64,000 nucleotides of DNA, taken from Hydromicrobium sp964517765 (GTDB lineage: Bacteria > Actinomycetota > Humimicrobiia > Humimicrobiales > Humimicrobiaceae). The first letter of the stretch is position 1. Each line of letters begins with the position of its first letter. Under the pieces are notes generated by a model, which was given only the letters and a program-made list of their open reading frames with translations, was not told the origin of the DNA and ran no database searches. This document shows, piece after piece, positions 18,498-26,383 of the stretch. The stretch lies in assembly GCA_964517765.1 (NCBI GenBank), contig CAZFEN010000002.1:26048-90047 (forward strand), in the 5' to 3' direction. The translations under genes were made by a program, and so were the position numbers.

Positions 18498-18800
18498 TTG
18501 GGAATGATTAAGGTAAACATTAAAAAAATATTTTTATATATTCTTATAATTATTGTTGTATGCCTGGTTATAACAGCTTTTTATTACAATAGATATAAAT
18601 TTAGCGGTATAACCACAACAAGATATACCAGAGTAAGTCTGGAACATGAGACCAATATAAGCGAGCTCGCAGATAAATATTCAAATAATCTGACCAAATC
18701 AAGATTTGTAAGTGAAATAAAGAGAATAAATGATATGGATAACGCAGACTATATTCCAGGAAATTCTACTATAATTATTCCTATAATCGAATTCGAATAG
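18498..18800 (+). CDS. YneA-like SOS cell-division inhibitor candidate (membrane anchor plus LysM)
   Basis: 100 residues. One membrane segment at about 11-29 is followed by a LysM-like domain at about 44-98, recognisable from SLEHETNISELADKYSNN and the end DNADYIPGNSTIIIPI. This is the layout of YneA of Bacillus and ChiZ/Rv2719c of Mycobacterium, small wall-binding proteins that stop septation during the SOS response and lie beside lexA. Two SOS boxes in its promoter support the same role. The TTG at 18498 is preferred as start because AGAGG at 18484-18488 is 9 bases away; an ATG at 18504 is the alternative. Sequence similarity is low, so function is inferred from architecture, regulation and position. 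Confidence 0.78.
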   Translation: MGMIKVNIKKIFLYILIIIVVCLVITAFYYNRYKFSGITTTRYTRVSLEHETNISELADKYSNNLTKSRFVSEIKRINDMDNADYIPGNSTIIIPIIEFE

Positions 18801-18844
18801 TATAATCTATATAATTCAAAATATTATAATCTATATAATTCAAA
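18801..18844 (+). repeat. Two-copy direct repeat after the yneA-like gene
   Basis: A 20-base AT-rich unit beginning TATAATCTATATAATTC occurs at 18801-18820 and again, exactly, at 18825-18844 (period 24). It starts right after the stop codon of the yneA-like gene and ends 66 bases before dut. It looks like a local duplication; no function is evident, though each copy contains a TATAAT. Confidence 0.75.
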
Positions 18845-18910
18845 TATTTTAAAATTAATCATAATCCTATAAATCAACTTATAAATATTCTTAACATTAT
18901 TTTTAAATAA

Positions 18911-19342
18911 ATGATAACCATTAAAGTAAAAGTACTTGATAAATCAATTCCTGTACCTGGATATGCTCATACAGGTGATGCAGGGCTTGATCTTTATAGT
19001 TCAATCGATTGTGAATTAAAACCTTTCGAGAGAAAAAAAATACCTACCGGTATTAAAGTATCAATACCTCATGGTTATGCCGGATTTGTCCAGCCGAGAT
19101 CCGGTCTTGCTTTGAAAAATGGCATAGGTATGGTAAATGCTCCCGGCCTAATTGATTCTGCTTATAGAGGAGAGATCTGTGCAATACTTATAAATTTTGA
19201 TACTGATAACACGTTTCATATAAAAAAAGGTGACAGGATCTGCCAGATGGTAATTCTTGGAGTTGATGAAGTTCATCTTAATATAGTTGATGATTTGGAT
19301 GAAACTACAAGGGGTGAATCGGGTTTCGGAAGTACAGGTTAA
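18911..19342 (+). CDS. dut: Deoxyuridine 5'-triphosphate nucleotidohydrolase (dUTPase)
   Basis: Hydrolyses dUTP to dUMP, keeping uracil out of DNA and feeding dTMP synthesis. 143 residues, the trimeric type. The five family motifs are visible: HTGDAGLDLYS, QPRSGLA, NAPGLIDSAYRGE, GDRICQMVI and the C-terminal RGESGFGSTG. No strong ribosome binding site precedes the ATG. It follows the damage-inducible gene on the same strand; co-expression with it would be sensible but is not shown. Confidence 0.97.
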   Translation: MITIKVKVLDKSIPVPGYAHTGDAGLDLYSSIDCELKPFERKKIPTGIKVSIPHGYAGFVQPRSGLALKNGIGMVNAPGLIDSAYRGEICAILINFDTDNTFHIKKGDRICQMVILGVDEVHLNIVDDLDETTRGESGFGSTG

Positions 19343-19395
19343 TAGAACCTTACGTATCAATAAAATTCTTATAAGCATGAGAATGTTTCTTTTCC

Positions 19396-19424
19396 TATAT
19401 ATTATTAACTTCCGATAATATATA
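19396..19424. terminator. AT-only inverted repeat between converging dut and acyltransferase genes
   Basis: TATATATTAT (19396-19405) and ATAATATATA (19415-19424) form a perfect 10-pair stem with a 9-base loop. It lies between two convergent genes, where a bidirectional terminator would be expected, but it has no G-C pairs and no adjoining T run. A second weak hairpin, ATTCT/AGAAT near 19360-19385, is followed by TTTCTTTT. Confidence 0.3.
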
Positions 19425-19499
19425 TTATGTTAACTTTAATATAATTAAAAGATTTTGCTATTCCTGAATGATTATTAGATGTTATTTGTATAGTATGAA

Positions 19500-20057
19500 T
19501 TAGATAGTTTTGATTACCCTGGCCGGGTTCCCTACTGCAAGACAATTATCAGGAATAGAATCAAGCACCAGTGAGTGTGCCCCAATTGTAGTATTATTAC
19601 CAATTTTTATAGGACCAAGTATCGTGACATTTGTATAAAGAATAACATTATCTCCGATCTCAGGATAACCGCGACCACCATGATGAAATATGGAATGTCC
19701 AATACCACCCAGTGTGACGTTAGAAAAAATACTTACATTATTACCAATCTTTACTCCCCTGCCTATTATAACTCCGGCAGAATGCCATATTCTGCATCCA
19801 GAACCTATTTCGGCACCCGGATCTATTTCAGCTCCATTAAAGAAAAAATTTATTCTGCAGCAGATTTCTGACAGTAGTCTTAGCTTTATTTTAAAAAGTA
19901 TTCGATAGAATCTGTAAAATATTAAGGCCTGTATCCCTGGTTTTACGAGTATTATTCTAAAAGCACCCCATATGCCAGGTTTACCCTTCATTGTGCCGTA
20001 TTTACTGAAGAGATACTCTATATCTCCCTTTAAATTACCGTTATTATTATTTTTCAT
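19500..20057 (-). CDS. Serine O-acetyltransferase-like hexapeptide acyltransferase
   Basis: 185 residues. A short N-terminal helical part (about 1-65) precedes a left-handed beta-helix of hexapeptide repeats ending in GNPARVIKTI. The pattern IWHSAGVIIGRGVKIG...VTLGGIGHS is like CysE, and the His in IWHSAG corresponds to the catalytic histidine. However, the second conserved histidine of CysE (the RHPxI motif) is Tyr in RGYPEIGDN, and the N-terminal CysE domain is shortened. It may be a short serine acetyltransferase or an enzyme that acetylates another small molecule or a sugar. No cysteine synthase gene is adjacent. Confidence 0.7.
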   Translation of the reverse strand: MKNNNNGNLKGDIEYLFSKYGTMKGKPGIWGAFRIILVKPGIQALIFYRFYRILFKIKLRLLSEICCRINFFFNGAEIDPGAEIGSGCRIWHSAGVIIGRGVKIGNNVSIFSNVTLGGIGHSIFHHGGRGYPEIGDNVILYTNVTILGPIKIGNNTTIGAHSLVLDSIPDNCLAVGNPARVIKTI

Positions 20058-20164
20058 TTTATGGAAGGAAATTTACTATCTTGTTAATACTAATATTTAA
20101 TACTAATGATTGGAAAATGAGAATAAACTTTTTCGAAACTTGATGATATATCTTTTTTAAAAAA

Positions 20165-20557
20165 TTATCTATTTATATATTTAAATAATAAGCTGTTATA
20201 GTCTTTCTTATAAAATAATTTTATATTTATATCCGGATACAACTCTTTTAATTTTCTAATTTTATAATTTTTCTTTGTAACCAGATTTTGATTAAGAGTG
20301 GTAAGTTCGATATAAAGATCCAGGTCCGGCAGATAGAAATCCGGTGTAAAGCTGGCTTCGGGATTTCCTTTTATATCAAACTCCAATACAAAGGTTCTTG
20401 GTTCATATTCCCATCTCATTTTATAAAAATCCAGTATTCTTGAAAATTCCTTCTCACTGTTGTGCGCAAATCTTATATTTTCAGAATCTTTATAATTGCT
20501 TTCAGGATTATTGTTTTTATTTATATTTTCTCTTATGTCCAATAAATTTTTTCCCAT
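20165..20557 (-). CDS. Small conserved protein with a PD-(D/E)XK nuclease-like core
   Basis: 130 residues, not assigned to a named family. The stretch NSEKEFSRILDFYKMRWEYE followed by FTPDFYLPDLDLYIELTT and a lysine-rich helix resembles the core of restriction-like or VRR-type nucleases: an acidic PD before a beta strand ending in E-x-T instead of E-x-K. Similar short proteins are seen in actinobacteria as I recall, but this cannot be checked here. The replaced lysine means nuclease activity is uncertain. It lies 36 bases downstream of the MerR gene on the same strand and is likely co-transcribed. Confidence 0.6.
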   Translation of the reverse strand: MGKNLLDIRENINKNNNPESNYKDSENIRFAHNSEKEFSRILDFYKMRWEYEPRTFVLEFDIKGNPEASFTPDFYLPDLDLYIELTTLNQNLVTKKNYKIRKLKELYPDINIKLFYKKDYNSLLFKYINR

Positions 20558-20593
20558 ATGTTTCTAAAAAACCTCCGTTCAAATTTTAAGATA

Positions 20594-21091
20594 TTAATAT
20601 TGTTTATAACTTCCTGAATTTATTCCTGCTTCTGTTTTTCTATTATTTTTCATAAAGTATTTCTCTATATCACCATTCAAATCATTGTATACCTTACCCA
20701 GAGCTATCCCGAATACACCCTGGCCGCTTTTTAATGTATCCACTATCGCTTTATCTGAATCGCAGGCGTAAACAGTATTCCCATCAGATATAAGCGTCAG
20801 TCTTAAAAGTCCATTACCGCGATTACTTTTATTATCATATTCATCCAAATATCTTTTCGTTTTTCTTAATTTCTGCAGGCTGATACCTGCTTCCATTAAT
20901 TTTTTTATAACCTTTAATTTCATTAAATCGTTAAAGTCATACATTCTTCTGCTTCCATAACCCCCTGCCCCATTCACGGAAGGCTTTAAAAAACCGGTTC
21001 TATCATAATAATCAAGCTGTTTGTATGTGATCCCTATTATCCTGCATACTTCTAAGGAACCATAAAATTTCTTGATAATCGTACTATCCAT
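20594..21091 (-). CDS. MerR-family transcriptional regulator (Rv1830-like position)
   Basis: 165 residues. The N-terminal helix-turn-helix and wing carry YGSLEVCRIIGITYKQLDYYDRTGFLKPS, then the YDFNDLMKLKVIKKLMEAGISLQKLR helices of MerR proteins. The C-terminus (about 90-165) has no metal-binding cysteine pattern. The gene follows the DUF151 nuclease gene, as Rv1830 follows Rv1829 in Mycobacterium. Its own promoter has two abutting palindromes at the transcription start, so autoregulation is likely. Confidence 0.9.
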   Translation of the reverse strand: MDSTIIKKFYGSLEVCRIIGITYKQLDYYDRTGFLKPSVNGAGGYGSRRMYDFNDLMKLKVIKKLMEAGISLQKLRKTKRYLDEYDNKSNRGNGLLRLTLISDGNTVYACDSDKAIVDTLKSGQGVFGIALGKVYNDLNGDIEKYFMKNNRKTEAGINSGSYKQY

Positions 21092-21127
21092 GAATATATT
21101 TTCTTTATTTACTTTATTATAATCTTA

Positions 21128-21157
21128 ATTACATTATTGTAATTACATCATTGTAAT
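21128..21157. promoter_or_regulatory. Two tandem palindromes, probable MerR operator
   Basis: ATTACA-TTAT-TGTAAT (21128-21143) and ATTACA-TCAT-TGTAAT (21142-21157) are two perfect 6+6 palindromes with a 14-base period that share two bases. They cover the stretch from the promoter -10 to about +20 of the MerR gene and lie 37-66 bases upstream of its ATG. The likely binder is the MerR protein itself, acting as an autorepressor. Confidence 0.7.
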
Positions 21158-21184
21158 TTTAGAATTTATATCCATTAAAGTCAA
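21156..21184 (-). promoter_or_regulatory. Promoter of the MerR gene
   Basis: On the minus strand TTGACT (21179-21184) and TAAAAT (21156-21161) are spaced 17 bases. The spacer is normal, not the 19-20 bases of classic MerR-activated promoters, which fits repression rather than DNA-twist activation. Confidence 0.7.
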
Positions 21185-21277
21185 TAGAAGATATGCTTAA
21201 TATCAGGCCTTAAAAGTATATCGAATAGATAAAAAGATGTTTATGAAGTTAAGAAATCCGGAGAATATTTTTGAATA

Positions 21278-21757
21278 TTATTTATTTTCGAAATTTTTTT
21301 TAAAATCTTCCGGCTCAATATTGTCGAGGAAATTTTTAAATTTTTTTACCTCATCTTCTATTGACTGTATTCTAAGTCCACCTGATTCCAGTACCTGTTC
21401 TGCAACATAGATATCGCATTTACTTCTCACGGCGGTAGCGATTGCATCGGATGGCCTTGAATCGACTCTGATTACTTTTTTATCAGTATTCATGATGTTG
21501 ATTATGGCATAAAAAGTATTATTTCTTATTTCTGTTATTTCTATATTATCAATACTTATTTTCAAATTATTAATAATATTAATGATTAAATCATGAGTCA
21601 TGGGCCGGGGTGTTTTTATATTAGACATTTCAAGAGCAATAGCCGAAGCTTCATAGGGTCCTATCCATATTGGTAAATATCTATTTCCATTTTCTTCTTT
21701 TAGAAGGAGAATTGGCTTGTTGGATGGCAACTCTATCCTTACTCCTTCAAGTATCAT
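21278..21757 (-). CDS. Bifunctional nuclease family protein (DUF151)
   Basis: 159 residues from the chosen ATG. The motifs VRIELPSNKPILLLKE, LPIWIGPYEASAIA, RPMTHDLI and RVDSRPSDAIATAVR define the DUF151 family, described as a nuclease in plants and linked to MerR genes in actinobacteria (Rv1829). The frame continues 23 codons upstream, but that extension is basic and unlike the family; MILEGVRI is the usual beginning. The ribosome binding site is weak. Gene order FHA-MerR-...-DUF151-MerR is the actinobacterial one. Confidence 0.9.
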   Translation of the reverse strand: MILEGVRIELPSNKPILLLKEENGNRYLPIWIGPYEASAIALEMSNIKTPRPMTHDLIINIINNLKISIDNIEITEIRNNTFYAIINIMNTDKKVIRVDSRPSDAIATAVRSKCDIYVAEQVLESGGLRIQSIEDEVKKFKNFLDNIEPEDFKKNFENK

Positions 21758-21935
21758 CTTTATTAAATTTGTATTCTTTCTGATTTTCAACTTTTTAAAA
21801 TAATTTTGCCTGTAATTATATAACACTTGATAGCTTAAAGCGATAAATCATATCTAATGGAGTCCATGCAATAACATGATATCTGGTTTTAAAACAATTA
21901 AAAACTACCAATAGGTTCAAGGGGTCATAACATTA

Positions 21936-22535
21936 TTATATGGAGCTGCTTTTCAGGGATTCGATATCTTTTTTTATAGTTTCCAATTTTAATTCATATA
22001 TCGATTGGAGATTTCTGAATTTCTGTTTATAATCCAAACCATAACCGACTATATATTTTTCTCCGATCTTAAAACCAATATATTTGATATTTATTTCTGC
22101 GATTCTTCTGACATCCCTGTCCAGAAGAGTGCATATTTCAATGCTTCCGGGAAATCTTGATTTTAAATTTCTTAATAGATAGCTTATGGTAAGTCCTGTG
22201 TCAATAATATCCTCTACTATCAATACATCCTTTCCTTCAATGGATTCATCCAGATCTTTGGTGATCCTTACCACGCCTGTAGATGTATCATTAATTCCAT
22301 ATGTAGAAATACCCATGAAATCTATACTCAGAGGAAGATCGATTTCCTTGATAAGGTCTGCTAAAAATATTACCCCCCCTCTTAATATACTTACCAGCAG
22401 TAGATTTTTATATTTATAATCACCTGTTATTTCTCTTCCCAGTTCAGAAATTCTATTTTTTATATCAGAACCTGTAAATAATTCTTTTCCTAAAATACTG
22501 CTTTTTATTAATTCTTTTTCGGTTTGATCACTCAA
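21936..22535 (-). CDS. hpt: Hypoxanthine(-guanine) phosphoribosyltransferase
   Basis: Purine salvage enzyme, 199 residues. The PRPP-binding loop VLIVEDIIDTGLT, the substrate loop near SILRGG and the C-terminal YIVGYGLDYKQKFRNL match bacterial Hpt. The start codon is TTG. It lies between DUF151 and the DUF3048 lipoprotein on the same strand. Confidence 0.94.
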   Translation of the reverse strand: MSDQTEKELIKSSILGKELFTGSDIKNRISELGREITGDYKYKNLLLVSILRGGVIFLADLIKEIDLPLSIDFMGISTYGINDTSTGVVRITKDLDESIEGKDVLIVEDIIDTGLTISYLLRNLKSRFPGSIEICTLLDRDVRRIAEINIKYIGFKIGEKYIVGYGLDYKQKFRNLQSIYELKLETIKKDIESLKSSSI

Positions 22536-22565
22536 AATATAATCGGGATTATTAAATATAATTTT

Positions 22566-23726
22566 TTAATATGTAAGTCTACTTATATTCTGTACCATTG
22601 CTACCCATGTCGAACCTCTGTTAAACAACATGATTCTTCCTTCACCATCTCTGTACACAAATGGATCGAAAGCAGACGTCCTCTCCCATGTTCCTTCTGC
22701 GATATTACCGTCCATAAAGAAAAAGGCTTTACCCATATCGCTGGTTCCTGTTGTTCTTACCGCCATATGTTGGGCTGCATCTATTGGACCTTCGATATTA
22801 GTAATCATGACGATTACATTATTTACTGCAATCTGCTGACCGGTTTCATAGTCGGTATGTTTATTGCCGCCAACATATTTATAATAAACGTTTTCTTCCA
22901 TATTATATTCGAAGCTTGCTTTATATGCATTTTGATCAGAAAAATTAATAGCTATATTACCTGTATCACCTCTATTGGAAATATCTGTATCCACTTTAAA
23001 TTTTAAAGGCGACTGACCTCCCTCTAATGAATATCCAAGACTTTCCGCTTCTTCTTTTAAACTTGTTGTAGACATAAAAGCGGTATGTTCCTGAATGTTG
23101 CTTCTGTTCCAGTCTCTCCATCCGGAAGAAGAATTGGCCACAATAGAACTATTTCCTGATTGGTCCCCCAGAGGTGTTAATACATCCAATCCAAGATTTT
23201 CAATTGTTTTATATGCTTCCGTATAAGTGCCCCAGAATGAATATACCGGATCGAAACTTCTCGCAATCTCAGCATAATATATCCTCGCACTTCTGATCGG
23301 GCCTACGATTTCTGCATCATGAGAAGAATACACCACTACGTACCTCGTCACTCCATATTCATCAACAACTTCAAATATAATATCGGCATAAATGAGTCCT
23401 GACTGTGGTCTTGCATCCGGAGTATTTTCTACCATTATTGCAAAAGGTCTGCTGTCCAGGACTGCATCGGATATTTCCAGTCCGCTTAATATATTTATAT
23501 TTCCGGTTATTTCTGTTCCGCCGACTTCGTCTACAATTTCCTCTTCTTCTTCAGCTGTTTCTTCCTCTTCTTCCGTTACTTCTTCTTCTGCGGTTTCCTC
23601 TTTCGCTACCTGACCGAATTTACAACCTGTAAAAACTAAAATAGAGATTAAAGTAATAACCGACAATACTACCAATAACTTCAGTAAAATAAACATTCTG
23701 TGTGATTGATTGTTTTTGAAAGCCAA
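22566..23726 (-). CDS. DUF3048 lipoprotein (YerB-like)
   Basis: 386 residues. A basic start and a hydrophobic signal segment at about 12-30 end in the lipobox VFTGC, so it should be a lipoprotein on the outer face of the membrane. A very acidic linker (about residues 40-66, mostly Glu) follows. The body is the DUF3048 fold, with AIMVENTPDARPQSGL, VGPIRSARIYYAEIA and the C-terminal half from about 240. Bacillus YerB is a relative; function is unknown. The TTG start is supported by GGAGG 9 bases upstream. It sits beside a D-Ala-D-Ala carboxypeptidase gene, so a wall-related role is possible. Confidence 0.88.
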   Translation of the reverse strand: MAFKNNQSHRMFILLKLLVVLSVITLISILVFTGCKFGQVAKEETAEEEVTEEEEETAEEEEEIVDEVGGTEITGNINILSGLEISDAVLDSRPFAIMVENTPDARPQSGLIYADIIFEVVDEYGVTRYVVVYSSHDAEIVGPIRSARIYYAEIARSFDPVYSFWGTYTEAYKTIENLGLDVLTPLGDQSGNSSIVANSSSGWRDWNRSNIQEHTAFMSTTSLKEEAESLGYSLEGGQSPLKFKVDTDISNRGDTGNIAINFSDQNAYKASFEYNMEENVYYKYVGGNKHTDYETGQQIAVNNVIVMITNIEGPIDAAQHMAVRTTGTSDMGKAFFFMDGNIAEGTWERTSAFDPFVYRDGEGRIMLFNRGSTWVAMVQNISRLTY

Positions 23727-23749
23727 TTCAATATACCTCCGAATTAATT

Positions 23750-25039
23750 TTATATATTTCTTTTTAATAACAAATTTCTAACTATTATAATTGTAAATGT
23801 TAAAAAGTAAAACACTAATAAAAATATTAATATGTATATGGTCTCTACTTCTTTTTTAGTAGATAATTCTTCATAAATAAATGCATTACTGATACTTTCT
23901 CTTGCGATAAGATCGATTTCTTCTATTTTTTTATCGTTAACGATGATTTCCATCGTTCCCATAACCTCATTTTCCTTAACAGGTAAAGCTATATCGGTTT
24001 TTACTTTGTTTTCTACATCGACAACATCTCTATTTATATTTATCAGCTTTATATAATCCCTATCAGGATATAAATCTATGCCCGTAACTGTCCGTTCACC
24101 TGTGTTTACAGTCAGGACCGCCTGTTTTAAATCAACTATTTTTACATATTCCAGATTATTGTATGCCCAGTCCAGTAATTTTAATGCATCTTTGTCCCTT
24201 TCTTCCTTAGAAGAACTATTTAAAATCACAGTCAGAAGTTTTAAATTATTCTTTTCGGAATAAAGCACAAGACAAAAACCAGCATTTGTTTTAGAACCGG
24301 TTTTTATTCCCCTTATATAATCTTCGCTAAGAAGCCTGTTTGTGTTTATAATTTTAACTTCTTTGCCATCTATTTTTATGGTATCTTCAATCGTTCTAAC
24401 AATTTCTCTGAACAGTTCATTTTCCATACAATAACCAGCAATTTTAGCAATATCAAATGCTGTCGATTTATGATCTGGGGAATCATCAAGACCATTAGTG
24501 TTCTGAAAGAAAGAATCATGCGCCCCTATTTCCTTTGCTTTTTTATTCATTAATTCTACAAAATCCTCTTCATTTCCTGAAACATATTCAGCAAGGGCAA
24601 TAATCGCATTATTATGAGAGCATATAAGCGATGCCTTAAGCAGATCAAGCAGGGTTATCCTATCACCTGTTTTAAATTCAAATACGGAATTATTTCTCCC
24701 TGAAGCATTCTTTGAGATCTTCGCTATTTCCTCCATATTGTCTATTTTTTCAATAGCAACAATAGATGATAGTATCTTGGTTATGCTGGCAGGATACATC
24801 AATTCGGAGGAGTTCTTCTCCCAGAGAATATCTCCTGTCTCATAATTAACAACAACTGCAGCTTTTGCAGATATATTGATCCTGTCGTTATAGATTGCTG
24901 CATCCGGATCACAGTAGATTTTATCAGGAACGGTAAAAAAGAAGAAAGAAAAAATTATAAGGAAGATTAAAATATATACTAATATGCAGTATGTTTTTAA
25001 GTTTTTTTGAATTGGGACCGAAGAACTTCTAACGATCAT
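23750..25039 (-). CDS. dacA: D-alanyl-D-alanine carboxypeptidase (S11 family)
   Basis: Trims the terminal D-Ala of peptidoglycan stem peptides. 429 residues. An N-terminal membrane segment (about 20-38) leads outside. The active-site motifs are SITK (PASITKILSS), SHN (CSHNNAIIAL) and KTG (GIKTGSKTNAG). A C-terminal PBP5-like beta domain precedes a last membrane segment (about 402-422) and a basic tail, so it is anchored at both ends rather than by an amphipathic helix. The ATG overlaps the stop of the preceding MerR gene by 4 bases (ATGA), so translation is coupled. Confidence 0.94.
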   Translation of the reverse strand: MIVRSSSVPIQKNLKTYCILVYILIFLIIFSFFFFTVPDKIYCDPDAAIYNDRINISAKAAVVVNYETGDILWEKNSSELMYPASITKILSSIVAIEKIDNMEEIAKISKNASGRNNSVFEFKTGDRITLLDLLKASLICSHNNAIIALAEYVSGNEEDFVELMNKKAKEIGAHDSFFQNTNGLDDSPDHKSTAFDIAKIAGYCMENELFREIVRTIEDTIKIDGKEVKIINTNRLLSEDYIRGIKTGSKTNAGFCLVLYSEKNNLKLLTVILNSSSKEERDKDALKLLDWAYNNLEYVKIVDLKQAVLTVNTGERTVTGIDLYPDRDYIKLININRDVVDVENKVKTDIALPVKENEVMGTMEIIVNDKKIEEIDLIARESISNAFIYEELSTKKEVETIYILIFLLVFYFLTFTIIIVRNLLLKRNI

Positions 25040-25761
25040 TTATGTTTTTCCAGAAATTTCCTATTTTCTTTCTTTACTAATAATTCTTGAAAATCACAGA
25101 GCACTCTTTCTAACTTGCCAATAATTCTAATTGCTCTTATATGAGAATCTTTTTTACTTGACATCATCAAAGGAAAAACAATTTGCTGAATAAATGAAGA
25201 ATGGCGGCTGGCAAAATTTTCAAACAATTTCAAATGTTTTATCTGTATACCATATCTGGATAACTCACTTATGATTTTTAGAATTTCGATATCATTAGAA
25301 TCTATAATATATTTGCCATCTTCTTCTATCCATCCGAAAATTTCATTTTCGACCAGACTTCTTATTAAAGATGGTGCCAGTTTGAATTTTTTAGAAATAT
25401 CTTCCAGTGAAAATGATTTTGTCTCATACCCGGTTTTAAATTCTTCTCCCAATTTAAGCTGAAGATTTTCGATAGATCTGCCTTCACTCAAAAATTTCTT
25501 AAAATCTCTTGATTTTAGTTTTTCCTTTATAACCTCCAGGGGCATATATAGATCTTTTTGCATTTTCAATATAAAATTTAGTTTTTCTATATCTTCCCTG
25601 TAAAAAATTCTATATTTATTGGATGCTCTTTTTGGTGACAGAAGTCCTTCGAATTCCAAAAATCTGATTTTACTATTGGTTAAATCAGGATAAATCTTTT
25701 TAAAATTTTTTACGACCTTGCCTATGGTAAGATATTTTTTTTCCGGTAATTTTTTATCCAT
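25036..25761 (-). CDS. ftsR: FtsR-like MerR-family regulator
   Basis: 241 residues. It begins with a MerR winged helix (LTIGKVVKNFKKIYPDLTNSKIRFLEFEGLLSPKR, then NKYRIFYREDIEKL). The long C-terminal half (about 115-241) carries a second DNA-binding-like segment (SLEDISKKFKLAPSLIRSLVE). The length, the two-part build and the position just after the FHA gene match Rv1828/FtsR, which in Corynebacterium activates ftsZ. Coupled to dacA by a 4-base overlap and directly abutting the FHA gene. Confidence 0.85.
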   Translation of the reverse strand: MDKKLPEKKYLTIGKVVKNFKKIYPDLTNSKIRFLEFEGLLSPKRASNKYRIFYREDIEKLNFILKMQKDLYMPLEVIKEKLKSRDFKKFLSEGRSIENLQLKLGEEFKTGYETKSFSLEDISKKFKLAPSLIRSLVENEIFGWIEEDGKYIIDSNDIEILKIISELSRYGIQIKHLKLFENFASRHSSFIQQIVFPLMMSSKKDSHIRAIRIIGKLERVLCDFQELLVKKENRKFLEKHK

Positions 25762-26175
25762 TTAATCCTTTCTACCGAAATAAAAAAATAAAAATATATA
25801 TTTCCCGATTTGTACTCTATCCTCATTTTTTAAAACGACATTATCCACTATCTCTCCATTTACATAGCTTCCGTTTAGACTACCCAGATCTTTTATTAAA
25901 AAATCATTGCCAGATCTTTTTAATACTGCATGTTTTCTGGATACTGTTATATCATCAAGAAATATATCCGATTCAAGATTTCTTCCGATTGTGAGTTTGG
26001 ATTTGTTTATAAGGAATTTATCTCCAATATTGGGACCTTTTATGATGACAAGCCCGCTACTGCCTTTCGGTACCTTTTTTATATCTTCAAGTATAGTACT
26101 GGCTATTTTTTCTATACCTTCAATTTTTTTATCAATAATAGATTCGGTTTTTTTATTTTTTGGTTTAATTTCCAT
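25762..26175 (-). CDS. FHA-domain protein (GarA-like position)
   Basis: 137 residues. The FHA domain fills about 60-132, with GRNLESDIFLDDITVSRKHAVL and DLGSLNGSYVNG containing the phosphothreonine-binding Arg, Ser and Asn. In actinobacteria the gene in this place is garA/odhI, a brake on 2-oxoglutarate metabolism that is phosphorylated at an N-terminal TT motif by PknB. The N-terminal tail here is lysine-rich and has no TT motif, so control by that kinase route is doubtful. It is the first gene of a run with the FtsR-like regulator and dacA. Confidence 0.86.
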   Translation of the reverse strand: MEIKPKNKKTESIIDKKIEGIEKIASTILEDIKKVPKGSSGLVIIKGPNIGDKFLINKSKLTIGRNLESDIFLDDITVSRKHAVLKRSGNDFLIKDLGSLNGSYVNGEIVDNVVLKNEDRVQIGKYIFLFFYFGRKD

Positions 26176-26245
26176 TTTTTATTTCCGATCTATCACTTTT
26201 GTTTAAACGTATAACTCTAAATTTAGATGTATAAAATAAAACACA

Positions 26246-26324
26246 TGGTCGGGACGAGAGGATTCGAACCTCCGACCCCCAGTACCCCATACTGGTGCGC
26301 TAAACCAAACTGCGCTACGTCCCG
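26246..26324 (-). tRNA. tRNA-Pro (anticodon GGG)
   Basis: Read on the minus strand, the acceptor stem CGGGACG pairs with CGTCCCG, followed by discriminator A and an encoded CCA. The anticodon stem CCAGT/ACTGG closes the loop ATGGGGT, giving anticodon GGG for the codon CCC. The T loop is TTCGAAT. It is complete and lies alone between gpsA and the FHA gene. Confidence 0.96.
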
Positions 26325-26383
26325 TCTTACTCTATTTTAAGATAATGCAAATGATTAGTAAAGTTATCTATCCGAATAATATC

